DNA of 64,000 nt from Psychrobacillus sp042944905 (GCF_042944905.1 NZ_CP168496.1:2480001-2544000); one strand, 5' to 3'; positions 43,497-52,966 are shown, counted from the stretch's first letter. Program-made: numbers and translations. The notes: generated by a model from the letters alone, not told the origin.

Positions 43497-44042
43497 TTAA
43501 CCTCCCCCACTATGCATGATATATAATTCCTCGTAGCGAGGTGTATTAGTTGGATTTACTCTAAATAAAGAGAAATTAGTAACCTTAAAGGTTGTACTTT
43601 CAAGTGGAAAATTTTCCATGGATAGTAATCCTTTAGAGGCCCATTTTTTGGCTATCGTAATATGGGCATTAAACTCTTTCCGATTATCAACTTCTATATA
43701 ATTAGAAATTGTTCTAGTAACCTTTTCCTGCAATAATGTTAAAGATTCACTTTCTTTTAGTGCTGTATATACTACTCTCGGAGTGAGATTATTTCCAAAA
43801 TGAGAGATTCCATTCGTCGTTAGATCAAAAGATTTCCAGTCGATATTTTGATCTAACGACTGGACTATTTGATCTACAGAATTTTGCTCAATCTGGCCTA
43901 AATAATAGAGCGTAATATGCAAGTCCTCCGCAACAGGCAATATTTTATGCGTTTCATGCAAATTAGTTGTATCTCTTGCTTCAATGATAGAAGTTGCAAG
44001 ATTACTCGGAATTTTAATACCTACAAAATAATGTGTGTTCAT
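43497..44042 (-). CDS. thpR: RNA 2',3'-cyclic phosphodiesterase (2H superfamily, ThpR/YtlP)
   Basis: 181 residues with the two HxTx motifs of the 2H phosphoesterase superfamily: HITL at 42-45 and HITI at 127-130. The family hydrolyses 2',3'-cyclic phosphate RNA ends and was originally called 2'-5' RNA ligase. It overlaps the dat stop by 4 bp, so translation is coupled. Confidence 0.92.
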   Translation of the reverse strand: MNTHYFVGIKIPSNLATSIIEARDTTNLHETHKILPVAEDLHITLYYLGQIEQNSVDQIVQSLDQNIDWKSFDLTTNGISHFGNNLTPRVVYTALKESESLTLLQEKVTRTISNYIEVDNRKEFNAHITIAKKWASKGLLSMENFPLESTTFKVTNFSLFRVNPTNTPRYEELYIMHSGGG

Positions 44043-44890
44043 CCTTCATGAGATGTTGGAATTTTTTTCTCAAAAGCTTGTTGTATTTTTTCCGTCCATT
44101 CACCACGTTTTGCGCTTCCAATTGCTTGTCCATTAATCGAAATAACCGGCATCACTTCCGCATTTGTTGAAGACATGATAAATTCATCCATTTCTAATGC
44201 TTGTTGTTTTGTAAAAGCTTCTTCTACAACAGGTAAGCCAACCTCTTTGCAACAATCCAAAATAACGTGTCTCGTAATCCCATTTAATATCAAGTTACTT
44301 ACTGGATGTGTATAAAGTACGCCATCTTTTATGCCATACATATTAGAAGATGAACCTTCTGTAATTGTTTCATCTCGGTGTAAAATTGCCTCATAGCAAT
44401 CTTTACTAATTGCTTCTTGTTTTGCAAGGACATTCCCTAGAAGATTTAAAGACTTTATATCGCAACGAAGCCATCTTATATCTTCTACAAAACATGCTTT
44501 TACCCCATTCTCCAGTTGATCTAATGGACGTGTAGTTTCTTTTGTATAAGCTGTCAGTACGGACTCTACTGCAGGACTCGGAAAGTTATGCTGTCTTGGA
44601 CTAGTTCCACGAGTAACTTGCAAATAGATTTGACCATTTTGCACTTCATTCGTTTCGATTAATTCATGTATCATTTTATGCAGTACATCTTTTGTATAAG
44701 GAATGACTAATTGAATTTTATCTGCACTTGCATATAAACGGTCAATATGTTCCGTGGCAGTAAATACATCGCCATTATAAATTTTGATCACTTCATAAAT
44801 TCCATCTCCAAATTGATAGCCACGATCTTCGTATCCAATTTTTACTTCCTCTTCACTTACAATTTGATCATTCCACAATATTTTTGCCAT
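44039..44890 (-). CDS. dat: D-amino acid aminotransferase
   Basis: Makes D-glutamate and D-alanine for the cell wall using PLP. 283 residues of the class IV aminotransferase fold: GYQFGDGIYEVIKIYNGD, the PLP lysine in RCDIKSLNLLGN, and ITEGSSSNMYGIKDG. It shares one base with pepV (44890). Pairing of dat with the dipeptidase pepV suggests recycling of D-Asp/D-Glu and dipeptides, as in Bacillus. Confidence 0.95.
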   Translation of the reverse strand: MAKILWNDQIVSEEEVKIGYEDRGYQFGDGIYEVIKIYNGDVFTATEHIDRLYASADKIQLVIPYTKDVLHKMIHELIETNEVQNGQIYLQVTRGTSPRQHNFPSPAVESVLTAYTKETTRPLDQLENGVKACFVEDIRWLRCDIKSLNLLGNVLAKQEAISKDCYEAILHRDETITEGSSSNMYGIKDGVLYTHPVSNLILNGITRHVILDCCKEVGLPVVEEAFTKQQALEMDEFIMSSTNAEVMPVISINGQAIGSAKRGEWTEKIQQAFEKKIPTSHEG

Positions 44891-46299
44891 TAGATGTCAC
44901 CTGCTTTTGTATTTTTTCCCGCTAGTTCGACGATTGCGTCCGCATAAATTGCAGTAGCTTTGACTAGATCATCAATATCTACATATTCATCTACTTGGTG
45001 TGCTACATCTTTTCTCCCTGGAAAAAGCATGCCGAATGCAACACCTTTCTTAAGAACACGCGCATATGTGCCACCACCAATTGATAGCAATTTTGCTTCT
45101 TCTCCCGTTTGTCTCTCATATACTTTTTGCAATGATTGTATAAGTATGTCTTCTTTATCGACATAATGTGGCTTAGAATTAGACCCAAGATCTAGCGTAA
45201 TTCCTGTATCTTGAAGTATTTCTCTACATACACTTAGTTTTTCTTCAAATGGGTAACTAACCGAATAACGCATACTAACTTGGGTGCAAGACCCTTGTGC
45301 TGGTGCATAATGGATGACACCTGCATTTAATGTAGTATCTCCGGAAACTTCATCTGTAAAGTTTAAAGATAAAGCATGTCCTCTACTTTCATCTCCAAAT
45401 GATGTTACTAAAAACTCTACAAATGCTTTGGAATGAGGAGTTAAACTAATTGTTCTTAAAAATTTTGCTAATAAAATCCCTGCATTTACTCCATCATTTG
45501 GCTCCATTGCATGCGCCGATTTCCCATGTACTAATACTTTCAACATAGATCCTTCTTGAACTACTTCTCCTGTAATGTGATGTTCACGTGCAAATTCATT
45601 AAACTTCTCCTTAATGGAATGTAACCCTCCGAAAATAAGTGCAAATGCTTCATCAGGAACCATATTTGTTCGTTTCCCAGCTTGGAAAAACTGAATAGTC
45701 TCCGTATCAGATGAGCCTGTTTGTGTAAAAATCAAAGTTGCGATGCCTTTTTCAGCGTTTATAATTGGAAAGTCTGCATCAGGTGCAAAACCTATTTGTG
45801 GCATTTGCTCTTTTGCAAAATAGCGATCTACACAACGAAATCCACTTTCTTCATCTGTCCCAATAATTAGTCGTACTTTTTTGGAAAGTTCAATACCTGC
45901 TTCTTTTACTAATTTCATCGCCATCCAAGCTGCAATGGTTGGACCTTTATCATCAATAGCCCCTCGTCCGTATACTTTATCATTTGCTACAGCACCTTCA
46001 AATGGAGGATAAGTCCATCCTTTCCCCTCAGGTACAACATCCACATGACACAGAATTCCGAGAATTTCCTCCCCTTCTCCCATTTCAATATGTCCCGCCA
46101 TATTATCAATATTCTTTGTAATAAGCCCTTCTTTTTCACCTTCACTTAACATATGAAGAAGTGCTTCAAGGGGTTTTGGTCCAAAAGGCATTTCTTCCGT
46201 AACAGCTTTTTCATCCAGCACACTCGGAATTTGAATCAATCTTTGTAGTTCTTCTACAATTTCCGTTCGCTTTAGTTCCGCTAATTCTAACCAGTTCAT
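44890..46299 (-). CDS. pepV: M20 dipeptidase PepV
   Basis: A 469-residue zinc dipeptidase. Catalytic and metal motifs are LCHVDVVPEGKGW, GRGAIDDKGPTIAA, IGTDEESGFRC and a C-terminal GGGTYARVL. It is likely to cleave beta-Ala or Xaa-Xaa dipeptides, supplying amino acids. It is the first gene of a seven-gene leftward operon (pepV-dat-thpR-ytlQ-ytlR-trmB-ytnP) with gaps of at most 17 bp. The 46300-46627 stretch upstream holds only AT-rich promoter-like sequence; I see no gene or strong hairpin there. Confidence 0.96.
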   Translation of the reverse strand: MNWLELAELKRTEIVEELQRLIQIPSVLDEKAVTEEMPFGPKPLEALLHMLSEGEKEGLITKNIDNMAGHIEMGEGEEILGILCHVDVVPEGKGWTYPPFEGAVANDKVYGRGAIDDKGPTIAAWMAMKLVKEAGIELSKKVRLIIGTDEESGFRCVDRYFAKEQMPQIGFAPDADFPIINAEKGIATLIFTQTGSSDTETIQFFQAGKRTNMVPDEAFALIFGGLHSIKEKFNEFAREHHITGEVVQEGSMLKVLVHGKSAHAMEPNDGVNAGILLAKFLRTISLTPHSKAFVEFLVTSFGDESRGHALSLNFTDEVSGDTTLNAGVIHYAPAQGSCTQVSMRYSVSYPFEEKLSVCREILQDTGITLDLGSNSKPHYVDKEDILIQSLQKVYERQTGEEAKLLSIGGGTYARVLKKGVAFGMLFPGRKDVAHQVDEYVDIDDLVKATAIYADAIVELAGKNTKAGDI

Positions 46300-46627
46300 T
46301 GTTATTTCCTCCTACCCTATTCGTATAACGCTATTTTACACTTTTTTTCAACTTATCACACAAAAAGAAGGCATTTTCAGTCTTCTATTTTCGCTTGGTT
46401 AGGAAGTCTATTCTATTCATTTCACGGAAACATATATAAATTTTTTGTAAATAAACTGCTTTTTTATAGAAATTTTATCGTTAATCTACTATAATTAAAT
46501 TGTCAGATAATATATTACTGACTACCAATATAGTAAAGGGGCTGTAAATTGCAATTACTTAGTTGCTTTTCACCCAAGTCGTCCGCTAGTCTTGCCACGA
46601 GATATGAAGATGAAGGAGTGGTTACTT

Positions 46628-46849
46628 TTGAAACCTACTACTGATCGGATGCTCAATCGAATTAAAGATATGTATATGTTCATCCTTGATCACGGAACTG
46701 TTACAACTCAAGATTTAGTCGATGAATTTGGCATCACTCCTCGCACAATTCAACGAGATTTGAATGTACTTGCGTTTAATGACTTAGTCATTAGCCCAAC
46801 AAGAGGCAAATGGACCACGACGAACAAACGCATTAAAATGACATCTTAG
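46628..46849 (+). CDS. ytzE: DeoR-type helix-turn-helix protein YtzE
   Basis: A 73-residue protein that is just a winged-helix DNA-binding domain (VTTQDLVDEFGITPRTIQRDLNVL), without the sugar-sensing domain of full DeoR regulators. I choose the TTG at 46628 after AAGGAG; the B. subtilis protein starts the same way (MKP-T-RML). Targets are unknown. Confidence 0.9.
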   Translation: MKPTTDRMLNRIKDMYMFILDHGTVTTQDLVDEFGITPRTIQRDLNVLAFNDLVISPTRGKWTTTNKRIKMTS

Positions 46850-46862
46850 ACCTTGCTATATG

Positions 46863-46898
46863 AAAAGAATGACCCCGCCTAAGCGAGGTCATTCTTTT
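46863..46898. terminator. Shared terminator between ytzE and the pseudouridine synthase
   Basis: AAAAGAATGACC / GGTCATTCTTTT hairpin between convergent genes. Confidence 0.85.
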
Positions 46899-47601
46899 AC
46901 TGTATACTTTCTAATTCTTCTTCTGTTAACTCCCTATAATAGCCTTCCATTAAAGATTCATCTAACTTCAATGCACCCATAGACAGCCTTTTTAAATAAA
47001 TTACTTTTTTCCCAACGGATTCAAACATTCTTTTTACTTGGTGAAACTTGCCTTCTGTAATGGACAATTCAATTTCAGAAACCTCGCCTTTACTTAATAT
47101 GTTTAAAATGGCAGGCTTCGTTTTGTAGCCATCATCAAGCGTTACGCCATCTGCAAACGCTTGAATATCAGATTCATCTACTAAGCCTTCTACTTTTGCA
47201 AAGTATACTTTTGGTACATCTTTATTTGGAGACAAGAGACGATGCGTTAAAGCACCATCATTTGTTAATAAAAGCAATCCAACCGTATCCTTATCTAATC
47301 TCCCTACAGGATAGGGTTCAAAATGATGTACATCCACATCCAATAATTCAATTACTGTTCGATCTCTCGAATCCTCTGTTGCAGATACAACACCAGCTGG
47401 TTTATTTAGCATTAAATAAATAAATTCTTTGTACTTAACTATTTCCCCATATACAGAAACTTGATCAGTAGTTTCTTTTATATGCATCGAACTGTCTTTT
47501 ACAACGACGTCATTTACTTGAATTGCTTTAGACTTAACTAATATCTTCACTTCTCTTCTCGTTCCAAATCCCGTATGTGCTAGAAATTTATCTAATCGCA
47601 T
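46897..47601 (-). CDS. ytzG: 16S rRNA-type pseudouridine synthase (RsuA family, YtzG)
   Basis: 234 residues. An S4 RNA-binding domain (1-60, MRLDKFLAHTGFGTRREVKILVKS) is followed by the RsuA catalytic domain with active-site aspartate Asp103 in GRLDKDTVGLL. The target is inferred to be rRNA. The start follows AGGAG; it lies 9 bp after ytgP on the same strand. Confidence 0.93.
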   Translation of the reverse strand: MRLDKFLAHTGFGTRREVKILVKSKAIQVNDVVVKDSSMHIKETTDQVSVYGEIVKYKEFIYLMLNKPAGVVSATEDSRDRTVIELLDVDVHHFEPYPVGRLDKDTVGLLLLTNDGALTHRLLSPNKDVPKVYFAKVEGLVDESDIQAFADGVTLDDGYKTKPAILNILSKGEVSEIELSITEGKFHQVKRMFESVGKKVIYLKRLSMGALKLDESLMEGYYRELTEEELESIQ

Positions 47602-47610
47602 TTCATTCTC

Positions 47611-49227
47611 CTAAAAACCAAATTTTTTCGTAAAACGTGTAATCTTTTCTCCAAAGAGCTTTTGTGCAAGACCCAGTCTAAGCGTGACATAGCCATAAAA
47701 AGCTGCACCAATAGACGCTGTGATAAAGATTACAAGTAAAGCTCCAAACTTACTATCTACCGTGAATAAATGCTCTATTCCCCATTTACAAACGAAGACA
47801 AGACTTAACATAGCAGCGTTAATGATCACTATAAGTAAAATTCTCCGCATAACCATGCTAGATTTATATTGTAAAGTTTTTGTAATTGCAACCATATTTA
47901 ATGCGATCGCTACAAAGTAACCAATAGAAGTAGCTAAAATGGCACCATCTGTTTCAAACGCTTTAATCAAAAGAGTATTTAACACGAGTTTCGTTAAAAT
48001 ACCGACTAATAAGTTTAAAATGATCAGTTTTTGACGATCAATTCCTTGTAAAATGGAAGTCGTTACAGGATAAAGTGCAAATAATATGGCAACCGGTGCG
48101 TAATGTGCCAATACCGTTGAACCTACATCACTTTGCTCGTAAAACAAATGATAAAATTCATTGGATAAAACAGCAATTCCTAAAGCAGCTGGCATTGTTA
48201 AAAACAATAATATTTGAAATGCCTGATCTAATGATTTTCGTACTTGTACAAAGTCTTGTTTTGCATAGTAACTCGTGATAAATGGAATTAATGCCATCGA
48301 GAACCCTGTTGCTAGCATAACCGGTATCATTACAAGCTTTTGAGTCGTAAGATTTAACATTCCTAAGAGCACGCCTGATTCTTTTCCGCTTATTCCAATC
48401 TGCGCCATCGCACTATTAAATGTAATCATATCCACAAATTGAAATAAAGGATTGATAACACCTACCAAAGCAAAAGGAACGGTATAAACTAAAATCTCTT
48501 TATATATATTTTTCAAAGATACATCAGAAGTTGTATTTCCACTTCCTTCAAGTAACGCATTAAATTCTGGTTTTAACTTTCTCCAATACCAATATAAAAC
48601 AAACATACTTGCAATTGCACCAATAAATGCGGCAAATACAGCAAAAGAAACAGCAGTGTTTTCTGTACCTTTAAAAACCTTTATAACTAGAAATGCTCCG
48701 GCTAAAACAAAAATCACACGGACAATTTGCTCGATCAACTGTGAGACAGCAGTCGGTGTCATATGTTGATACCCTTGGAAAAACCCTCTAATTAAGCTCA
48801 TCACTGGAACGACAATTACTGCAAAACTCACATATTGAATAACAGTTGCTACATTGTGAACTGTTACAAATGCATCATTATCTTTAATAACTAAGCTTGC
48901 GATAGGTTCTGCTAATGTGTACAAAATAATAAATCCTAACACACCTGTTATCGTCATTATTACCATACTTGATTTCACTAGTTTTCTACCTGTCGCATAG
49001 TCACCAAGCGTATTATATTTCGCTACAAACTTAGAAACAGCTACTGGCATACCAGAGACAGCTACTGCTAGCATGATAGAATAAGGTACATATGCATATT
49101 GATACAGACCGATATACTCTTCTCCAATTAGTTGATAAAAAGGAATAATGTAAAGCACACCCAGAATTCTAGATAATAAGAGACCAATCGTTAATATCAT
49201 TGTCCCTTTTAATAAATTTGATGACAT
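47611..49227 (-). CDS. ytgP: Polysaccharide/lipid flippase of the MurJ-Wzx superfamily (YtgP)
   Basis: A 538-residue integral membrane protein with about 14 hydrophobic segments, the size and topology of MOP-superfamily flippases. B. subtilis YtgP (MurJ) moves lipid II across the membrane, redundantly with Amj. Identification rests on the family layout (SKFVAKYNTLGDY loop, PLFQFVDMITFN) and its gene neighbourhood. It is cotranscribed with ytzG. Confidence 0.92.
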   Translation of the reverse strand: MSSNLLKGTMILTIGLLLSRILGVLYIIPFYQLIGEEYIGLYQYAYVPYSIMLAVAVSGMPVAVSKFVAKYNTLGDYATGRKLVKSSMVIMTITGVLGFIILYTLAEPIASLVIKDNDAFVTVHNVATVIQYVSFAVIVVPVMSLIRGFFQGYQHMTPTAVSQLIEQIVRVIFVLAGAFLVIKVFKGTENTAVSFAVFAAFIGAIASMFVLYWYWRKLKPEFNALLEGSGNTTSDVSLKNIYKEILVYTVPFALVGVINPLFQFVDMITFNSAMAQIGISGKESGVLLGMLNLTTQKLVMIPVMLATGFSMALIPFITSYYAKQDFVQVRKSLDQAFQILLFLTMPAALGIAVLSNEFYHLFYEQSDVGSTVLAHYAPVAILFALYPVTTSILQGIDRQKLIILNLLVGILTKLVLNTLLIKAFETDGAILATSIGYFVAIALNMVAITKTLQYKSSMVMRRILLIVIINAAMLSLVFVCKWGIEHLFTVDSKFGALLVIFITASIGAAFYGYVTLRLGLAQKLFGEKITRFTKKFGF

Positions 49228-49331
49228 AAAACCCGCCCAATCATATATTTTGTCTACACTACAGTTTACATCTGTCGAAAGAAAACCACAATCATGTATA
49301 ATAAAGAAAAAAGGGAAAGTGTGAACTTATT

Positions 49332-50597
49332 ATGTATGACGTAATTATAGTAGGCGGGGGTCCTTCGGGATTAATGGCCGCTGCCGCTGCAGGAGCAGAA
49401 AACAAGACAGTATTGTTAATTGAAAAAGGTGCTAAGCTCGGGAAAAAGCTTGCAATCTCTGGCGGAGGTCGTTGCAACGTAACTAACAGACTCCCTCAGG
49501 AAGAAATCGTAAAAAACATTCCTGGTAACGGACGATTTCTTTTCAGTCCGTTTTCCGTTTTTAATAATGAAGATATTATCGGGTTTTTCGAAAACCTTGG
49601 AGTAGCATTAAAAGAAGAAGATCATGGAAGAATGTTCCCTGTTTCCAATAAAGCAATGGATGTAGTGAATGCCTTACTGGATGAGTTAAAGAGACTCCAT
49701 GTGGAAATAAAGTTGAATTCCCCAGTAGCTAAATTATTGATGAATGATGAAAAGATTATTGGTGTCCGACTTGCAACTGGTGAAGAAATTGTTGCTGGTG
49801 CAGTAGTCATTGCAGTTGGAGGGAAAGCAGTACCTCAAACCGGATCCACAGGGGACGGATATCCTTGGGCTGAAAAAGCCGGACATACCGTTACCGATCT
49901 TTATCCAACAGAGGTTCCTTTATTATCCAATGAACCTTTTATTAAATCGAAAGAACTGCAAGGCCTTGCACTTAGAGATGTTGCCGTTTCTGTTTTAAAT
50001 AAAAAAGGGAAAGCCATCATTACCCATCAAATGGACATGCTATTTACTCATTTTGGGCTAAGTGGTCCAGCTATTTTACGATGTAGCCAATTCGTCGTGA
50101 AAGAGCAAAAGAAAAATGGTGGCCAGCTTGTCCAAGTTCGTATAGATAGTTTACCAGAACTAAATCAAGAGGAAACTTTCCAGGCCCTTCTCTCTTCTAT
50201 TAAGGAAGATCCGAAAAAAGCAGTGAAAAATGTGTGGAAAGGTATGGTTCCGGAAAGATGGTTGTTGTTTTTACTTCAACATGCAGAAATCCAAGAAAGC
50301 GAAGATGGACAAAATCTATCACACGAAAAAATTAGAACTTTGGCACATTTATTGAAACAATTTAGCGTTAATGTTTATGGGACACAGCCACTAGACAAAG
50401 CATTTGTAACAGGCGGAGGCGTGTCCATAAAAGAAATAGAACCAAAAACAATGGCATCCAAGAAAAAAGCAGGACTATATTTTTGTGGAGAAGTATTAGA
50501 TATTCACGGCTATACAGGCGGCTATAATATAACTTCGGCACTTGTAACTGGTAAAATTGCTGGGATGAGTGCAGCATTGTCTACAGGATTAAATTAA
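49332..50597 (+). CDS. ytfP: HI0933-family flavoprotein (YtfP)
   Basis: 421 residues of an NAD(P)/FAD-dependent oxidoreductase-like family. The N-terminal Rossmann motif is IVGGGPSGLMAAAAAG, followed by KLAISGGGRCNVTN. The C-terminal FAD motif reads YFCGEVLDIHGYTGGYN. The physiological reaction is unknown; B. subtilis YtfP belongs here. It is divergent from ytgP. Confidence 0.92.
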   Translation: MYDVIIVGGGPSGLMAAAAAGAENKTVLLIEKGAKLGKKLAISGGGRCNVTNRLPQEEIVKNIPGNGRFLFSPFSVFNNEDIIGFFENLGVALKEEDHGRMFPVSNKAMDVVNALLDELKRLHVEIKLNSPVAKLLMNDEKIIGVRLATGEEIVAGAVVIAVGGKAVPQTGSTGDGYPWAEKAGHTVTDLYPTEVPLLSNEPFIKSKELQGLALRDVAVSVLNKKGKAIITHQMDMLFTHFGLSGPAILRCSQFVVKEQKKNGGQLVQVRIDSLPELNQEETFQALLSSIKEDPKKAVKNVWKGMVPERWLLFLLQHAEIQESEDGQNLSHEKIRTLAHLLKQFSVNVYGTQPLDKAFVTGGGVSIKEIEPKTMASKKKAGLYFCGEVLDIHGYTGGYNITSALVTGKIAGMSAALSTGLN

Positions 50598-50681
50598 TTT
50601 TCATGACTATTGATTATCATATTTTGTCCATCTAATACATCTTGGTTAATGTACGATTAGTTTTCCGTCTTACTGTAGAAA

Positions 50682-51300
50682 TAATGCGTTATAGTGACCG
50701 CCGGGATTTTCGCTGCATGGCGGACGCTTTCCGCAGGGTGTGCGATGAGCCTTCACCGTCGCTATGCGCCGTTGTGAAGTCTCATTTTGCTCACTTGATC
50801 CCGCTGGAGTCGCCCCCCTGCAGCGAAAATCCATCCTATTTGCTAACTATTCAGCATCACTACTATATTTCGTTCAATATTATTAAGTATTTCCTAAAAT
50901 AAAATCCAATAAATGGCTGAACGAGACCAATCACGTGATGAACGCAACTAACTTACCTTAGACCGAGACAAAAACTATCGCAAACGAGACCATTTCGCTA
51001 CTGAACGATACCATTTCTCCTAATAAAGACTTAACTTGAAGTGAGATGGCACTTATAAAGTGTGCGCTATCATTATATTGAGCTTATGCCTTGTAAGATT
51101 GTGCAAAACGGATTCTACGTTTTGCATAACGGGTAAAATAGTGCACATGATGGATTGCAGCGGCAGGCGGCGACTCCGAAGGGATCAGGGAGACAGATGA
51201 GACGGCACAAACGGCGCGCATGCGACGGTGCTGGCTCATCGCTCCCCCCTCGGAAAGCGTCCGACTAGAGCGGAAATCTCGGCGGTCACTACGACGCACT
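50682..51300 (-). repeat. Composite inverted-arm element R3
   Basis: Ends are TAATGCGTTATAGTGACCGC and, inverted, AGTGCGTCGTAGTGACCGC. The left arm (50684-50835) has outer stem GGATTTTCGCTGCA / TGCAGCGAAAATCC; the right arm (about 51149-51300) matches R1's left arm and R2's right arm. The core runs opposite to R1 and R2. On the plus strand it carries AACGAGAC at 50920 and 50983, ACCGAGAC at 50962, AACGCAAC at 50941 and AACGATAC at 51004, every one spaced by 21 bp. No gene. 51301-51441 holds nothing recognisable. Confidence 0.85.
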
Positions 51301-51441
51301 TTTTCTATAAAGCGAACTGAAACATAAAACCGTAAATCATCTTTTTTCATTTAGTGGAATAAAATGGATAATCAAACGAATTATTAATTTTTGTCTTTAT
51401 GTAGGTTTTGAATAAAGTATTGAACGGACCTTTTAGCAATC

Positions 51442-51490
51442 GAAAAGAAACCATTTTGAAAAGATTGATCAAAATGGTTTCTTTTCTTTT
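51442..51490. terminator. Long AT-rich terminator after the YdeI-like gene
   Basis: GAAAAGAAACCATTTTGA / TCAAAATGGTTTCTTTTC, an 18-bp perfect stem, with T-rich sequence on both sides. It lies 80 bp past the leftward stop codon at 51570. Confidence 0.8.
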
Positions 51491-51569
51491 AGTCGTATTT
51501 CTTCCAGTAGCGCACGAAACGTGAGGTAATCTCTTTAAGTTTGATGAATTAGTTTACTTATCAAATATA

Positions 51570-52166
51570 CTAATCATTTAATCCCTTTCCATCGAGAATT
51601 TGCTGCATACATTTTTCAACCCTTGACTCCCGTGTTTTGGATTGTTTGGGTTGAGAGAAATGAAGTATGTATGCTCTTTGTCGCCCCGGTGTCAATGCTT
51701 CAAAAGCAGTTTTTAATTCAAGAATATCATCGAATTTATTTTGAAGTTCTCCAGGAATTATGTATTCTGTATTCTTTTTAAAATTCACTTCCAAACCGGC
51801 TTTTTCAACTTCAATAGCTTCATAAATATAGGCTTTCAAGATGTCTTCCATTTCAACTATTTCTTGAACATTGGTGAAACGAATCTGGCGCGCCGCCTGG
51901 ACATTCTCCGTTTGTTGAATTAGAATTCCATGTGCATCCTTTAACAAGACTCCCTTGTTAAACAAAATTGCACAATATTCTTTAAATCCGTGTATTAGAA
52001 CGATGTTTTTTTTCTCAAACGTGTAACAAGGATGCATCCACTTAAATTCTTCGGTCAACTCACAGTCAAGAACGATATTTCGCAACTGCTCATATTCTTC
52101 CTTCCACTTTTTAGCTTTACTTAAAAATTCATCAACTTTAGGATTCGTTTTACTATTTGTCACCAA
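51570..52166 (-). CDS. YdeI/OmpD-associated family protein (DUF1801 type)
   Basis: 198 residues. An N-terminal DUF1801-type domain (about 10-115; EFKWMHPCYTFEKKNIVLIHGFKEYCAI) is joined to a C-terminal YdeI-type segment ending in RQRAYILHFSQPKQSKTRESRVEKC. The family has been linked to peptide or cation stress, but mechanism is unknown. The start is TTG 52166 or GTG 52163, after GAGGGGTG. A fragment resembling its N-terminus lies just upstream. The ArsR gene upstream is on the same strand. Confidence 0.85.
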   Translation of the reverse strand: MVTNSKTNPKVDEFLSKAKKWKEEYEQLRNIVLDCELTEEFKWMHPCYTFEKKNIVLIHGFKEYCAILFNKGVLLKDAHGILIQQTENVQAARQIRFTNVQEIVEMEDILKAYIYEAIEVEKAGLEVNFKKNTEYIIPGELQNKFDDILELKTAFEALTPGRQRAYILHFSQPKQSKTRESRVEKCMQQILDGKGLND

Positions 52167-52224
52167 GGAACACCCCTCTTCAATTTTTCGAACAGCTGGC
52201 AGTTAAGAATGATTACTCAACTTC

Positions 52225-52300
52225 TCCAATTCTATCTGTCACTTTTTTGCTTTACTTGAATATTCATCAACCTTGTATCATTTTCCATGACCACTTGGCA
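52225..52300 (-). pseudogene. Remnant of a second YdeI-like gene
   Basis: On the minus strand one frame reads YKVDEYSSKAKK, stop, QIELEKLS. This parallels the neighbouring gene's PKVDEFLSKAKKWKEEYEQLR; the codon for Trp has become TGA. At DNA level 52246-52285 resembles 52110-52150. It looks like a decayed tandem duplicate or a deletion scar. Confidence 0.6.
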
Positions 52301-52325
52301 AGCTAATCCAAGGATAATGTTAAGC

Positions 52326-52655
52326 TCATTGTTCTTCGCCCTCTAATTGTTGGCTCAATCGCAATATATTCGTACTCCAGAACTTGCTGTAGAAAGCTAC
52401 CCAATCTTGAATTTCCTCTAGTGGAATAGTATTGAGCCTATAACGTGTTTCCCGCCCGACTTTTCGAACGGTTACTAGATGAGCATCTTTCAAGATAGCT
52501 AAGTGCTTGGAAACCGCCGTACGACCCATTTCGAACTGAGATGTCAATTCGTGAAGAGGCAATTCTTCTACGACTGCCAATAAACGAATCAGTTCACGTC
52601 GAGTCGGGTCAGCAACGGCAACATACACATCCCTCTTTTTATTTGTATTAGTCAA
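52326..52655 (-). CDS. ArsR-family transcriptional regulator
   Basis: A 109-residue winged-helix protein (ADPTRRELIRLLAVVEELPLHE, then MGRTAVSKHLAILKDAHLV). No cysteine metal-binding motif is visible, so it belongs to the metal-free subgroup commonly found beside SRPBCC/AHSA1 and YdeI-type genes. I choose the TTG at 52655, 7 bases after GGGGAGG; the upstream GTG at 52661 abuts that site. It probably controls the YdeI-like gene downstream. The 52656-52916 stretch upstream shows only AT-rich sequence. Confidence 0.85.
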   Translation of the reverse strand: MTNTNKKRDVYVAVADPTRRELIRLLAVVEELPLHELTSQFEMGRTAVSKHLAILKDAHLVTVRKVGRETRYRLNTIPLEEIQDWVAFYSKFWSTNILRLSQQLEGEEQ

Positions 52656-52916
52656 AATCACCCTCCCCTAACTTTCGCATTATGAAAAGACTCCGATTGA
52701 TGTCCGATTTATAATAGGACAATAATAGGTGTCGTGTCAAGCAGACTTGCCTTGGAAAGTTACAGGGAGCTTATGTGGCTAATTTGCAGGTAGTTCAATA
52801 AGAAAAAAGAATACTCATTTGTAAGATATTAAATTCAAACCATTAATTATTTTATATTTGAAATGTCAAATAAAAGCAGCTTTATATTTTGATAATAAAG
52901 ACGATGAGAAAAGAAT

Positions 52917-52958
52917 AAAAAGCTGCTTCGTCTCTTAATTAGAGACAAAGCAGCTTTT
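52917..52958 (-). terminator. Terminator of leuS
   Basis: AAAAGCTGCTTTGTCTCT / AGAGACGAAGCAGCTTTT hairpin followed by TATTCTTTT on the minus strand. Confidence 0.85.
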
Positions 52959-52966
52959 GTTTTTCA

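Noticed and set aside
51084..51350. Open reading frame of 88 codons across R3's right arm
   Set aside because: Similar translations appear in R1 and R2 only because the arm is repeated; there is no start signal and no length conservation.
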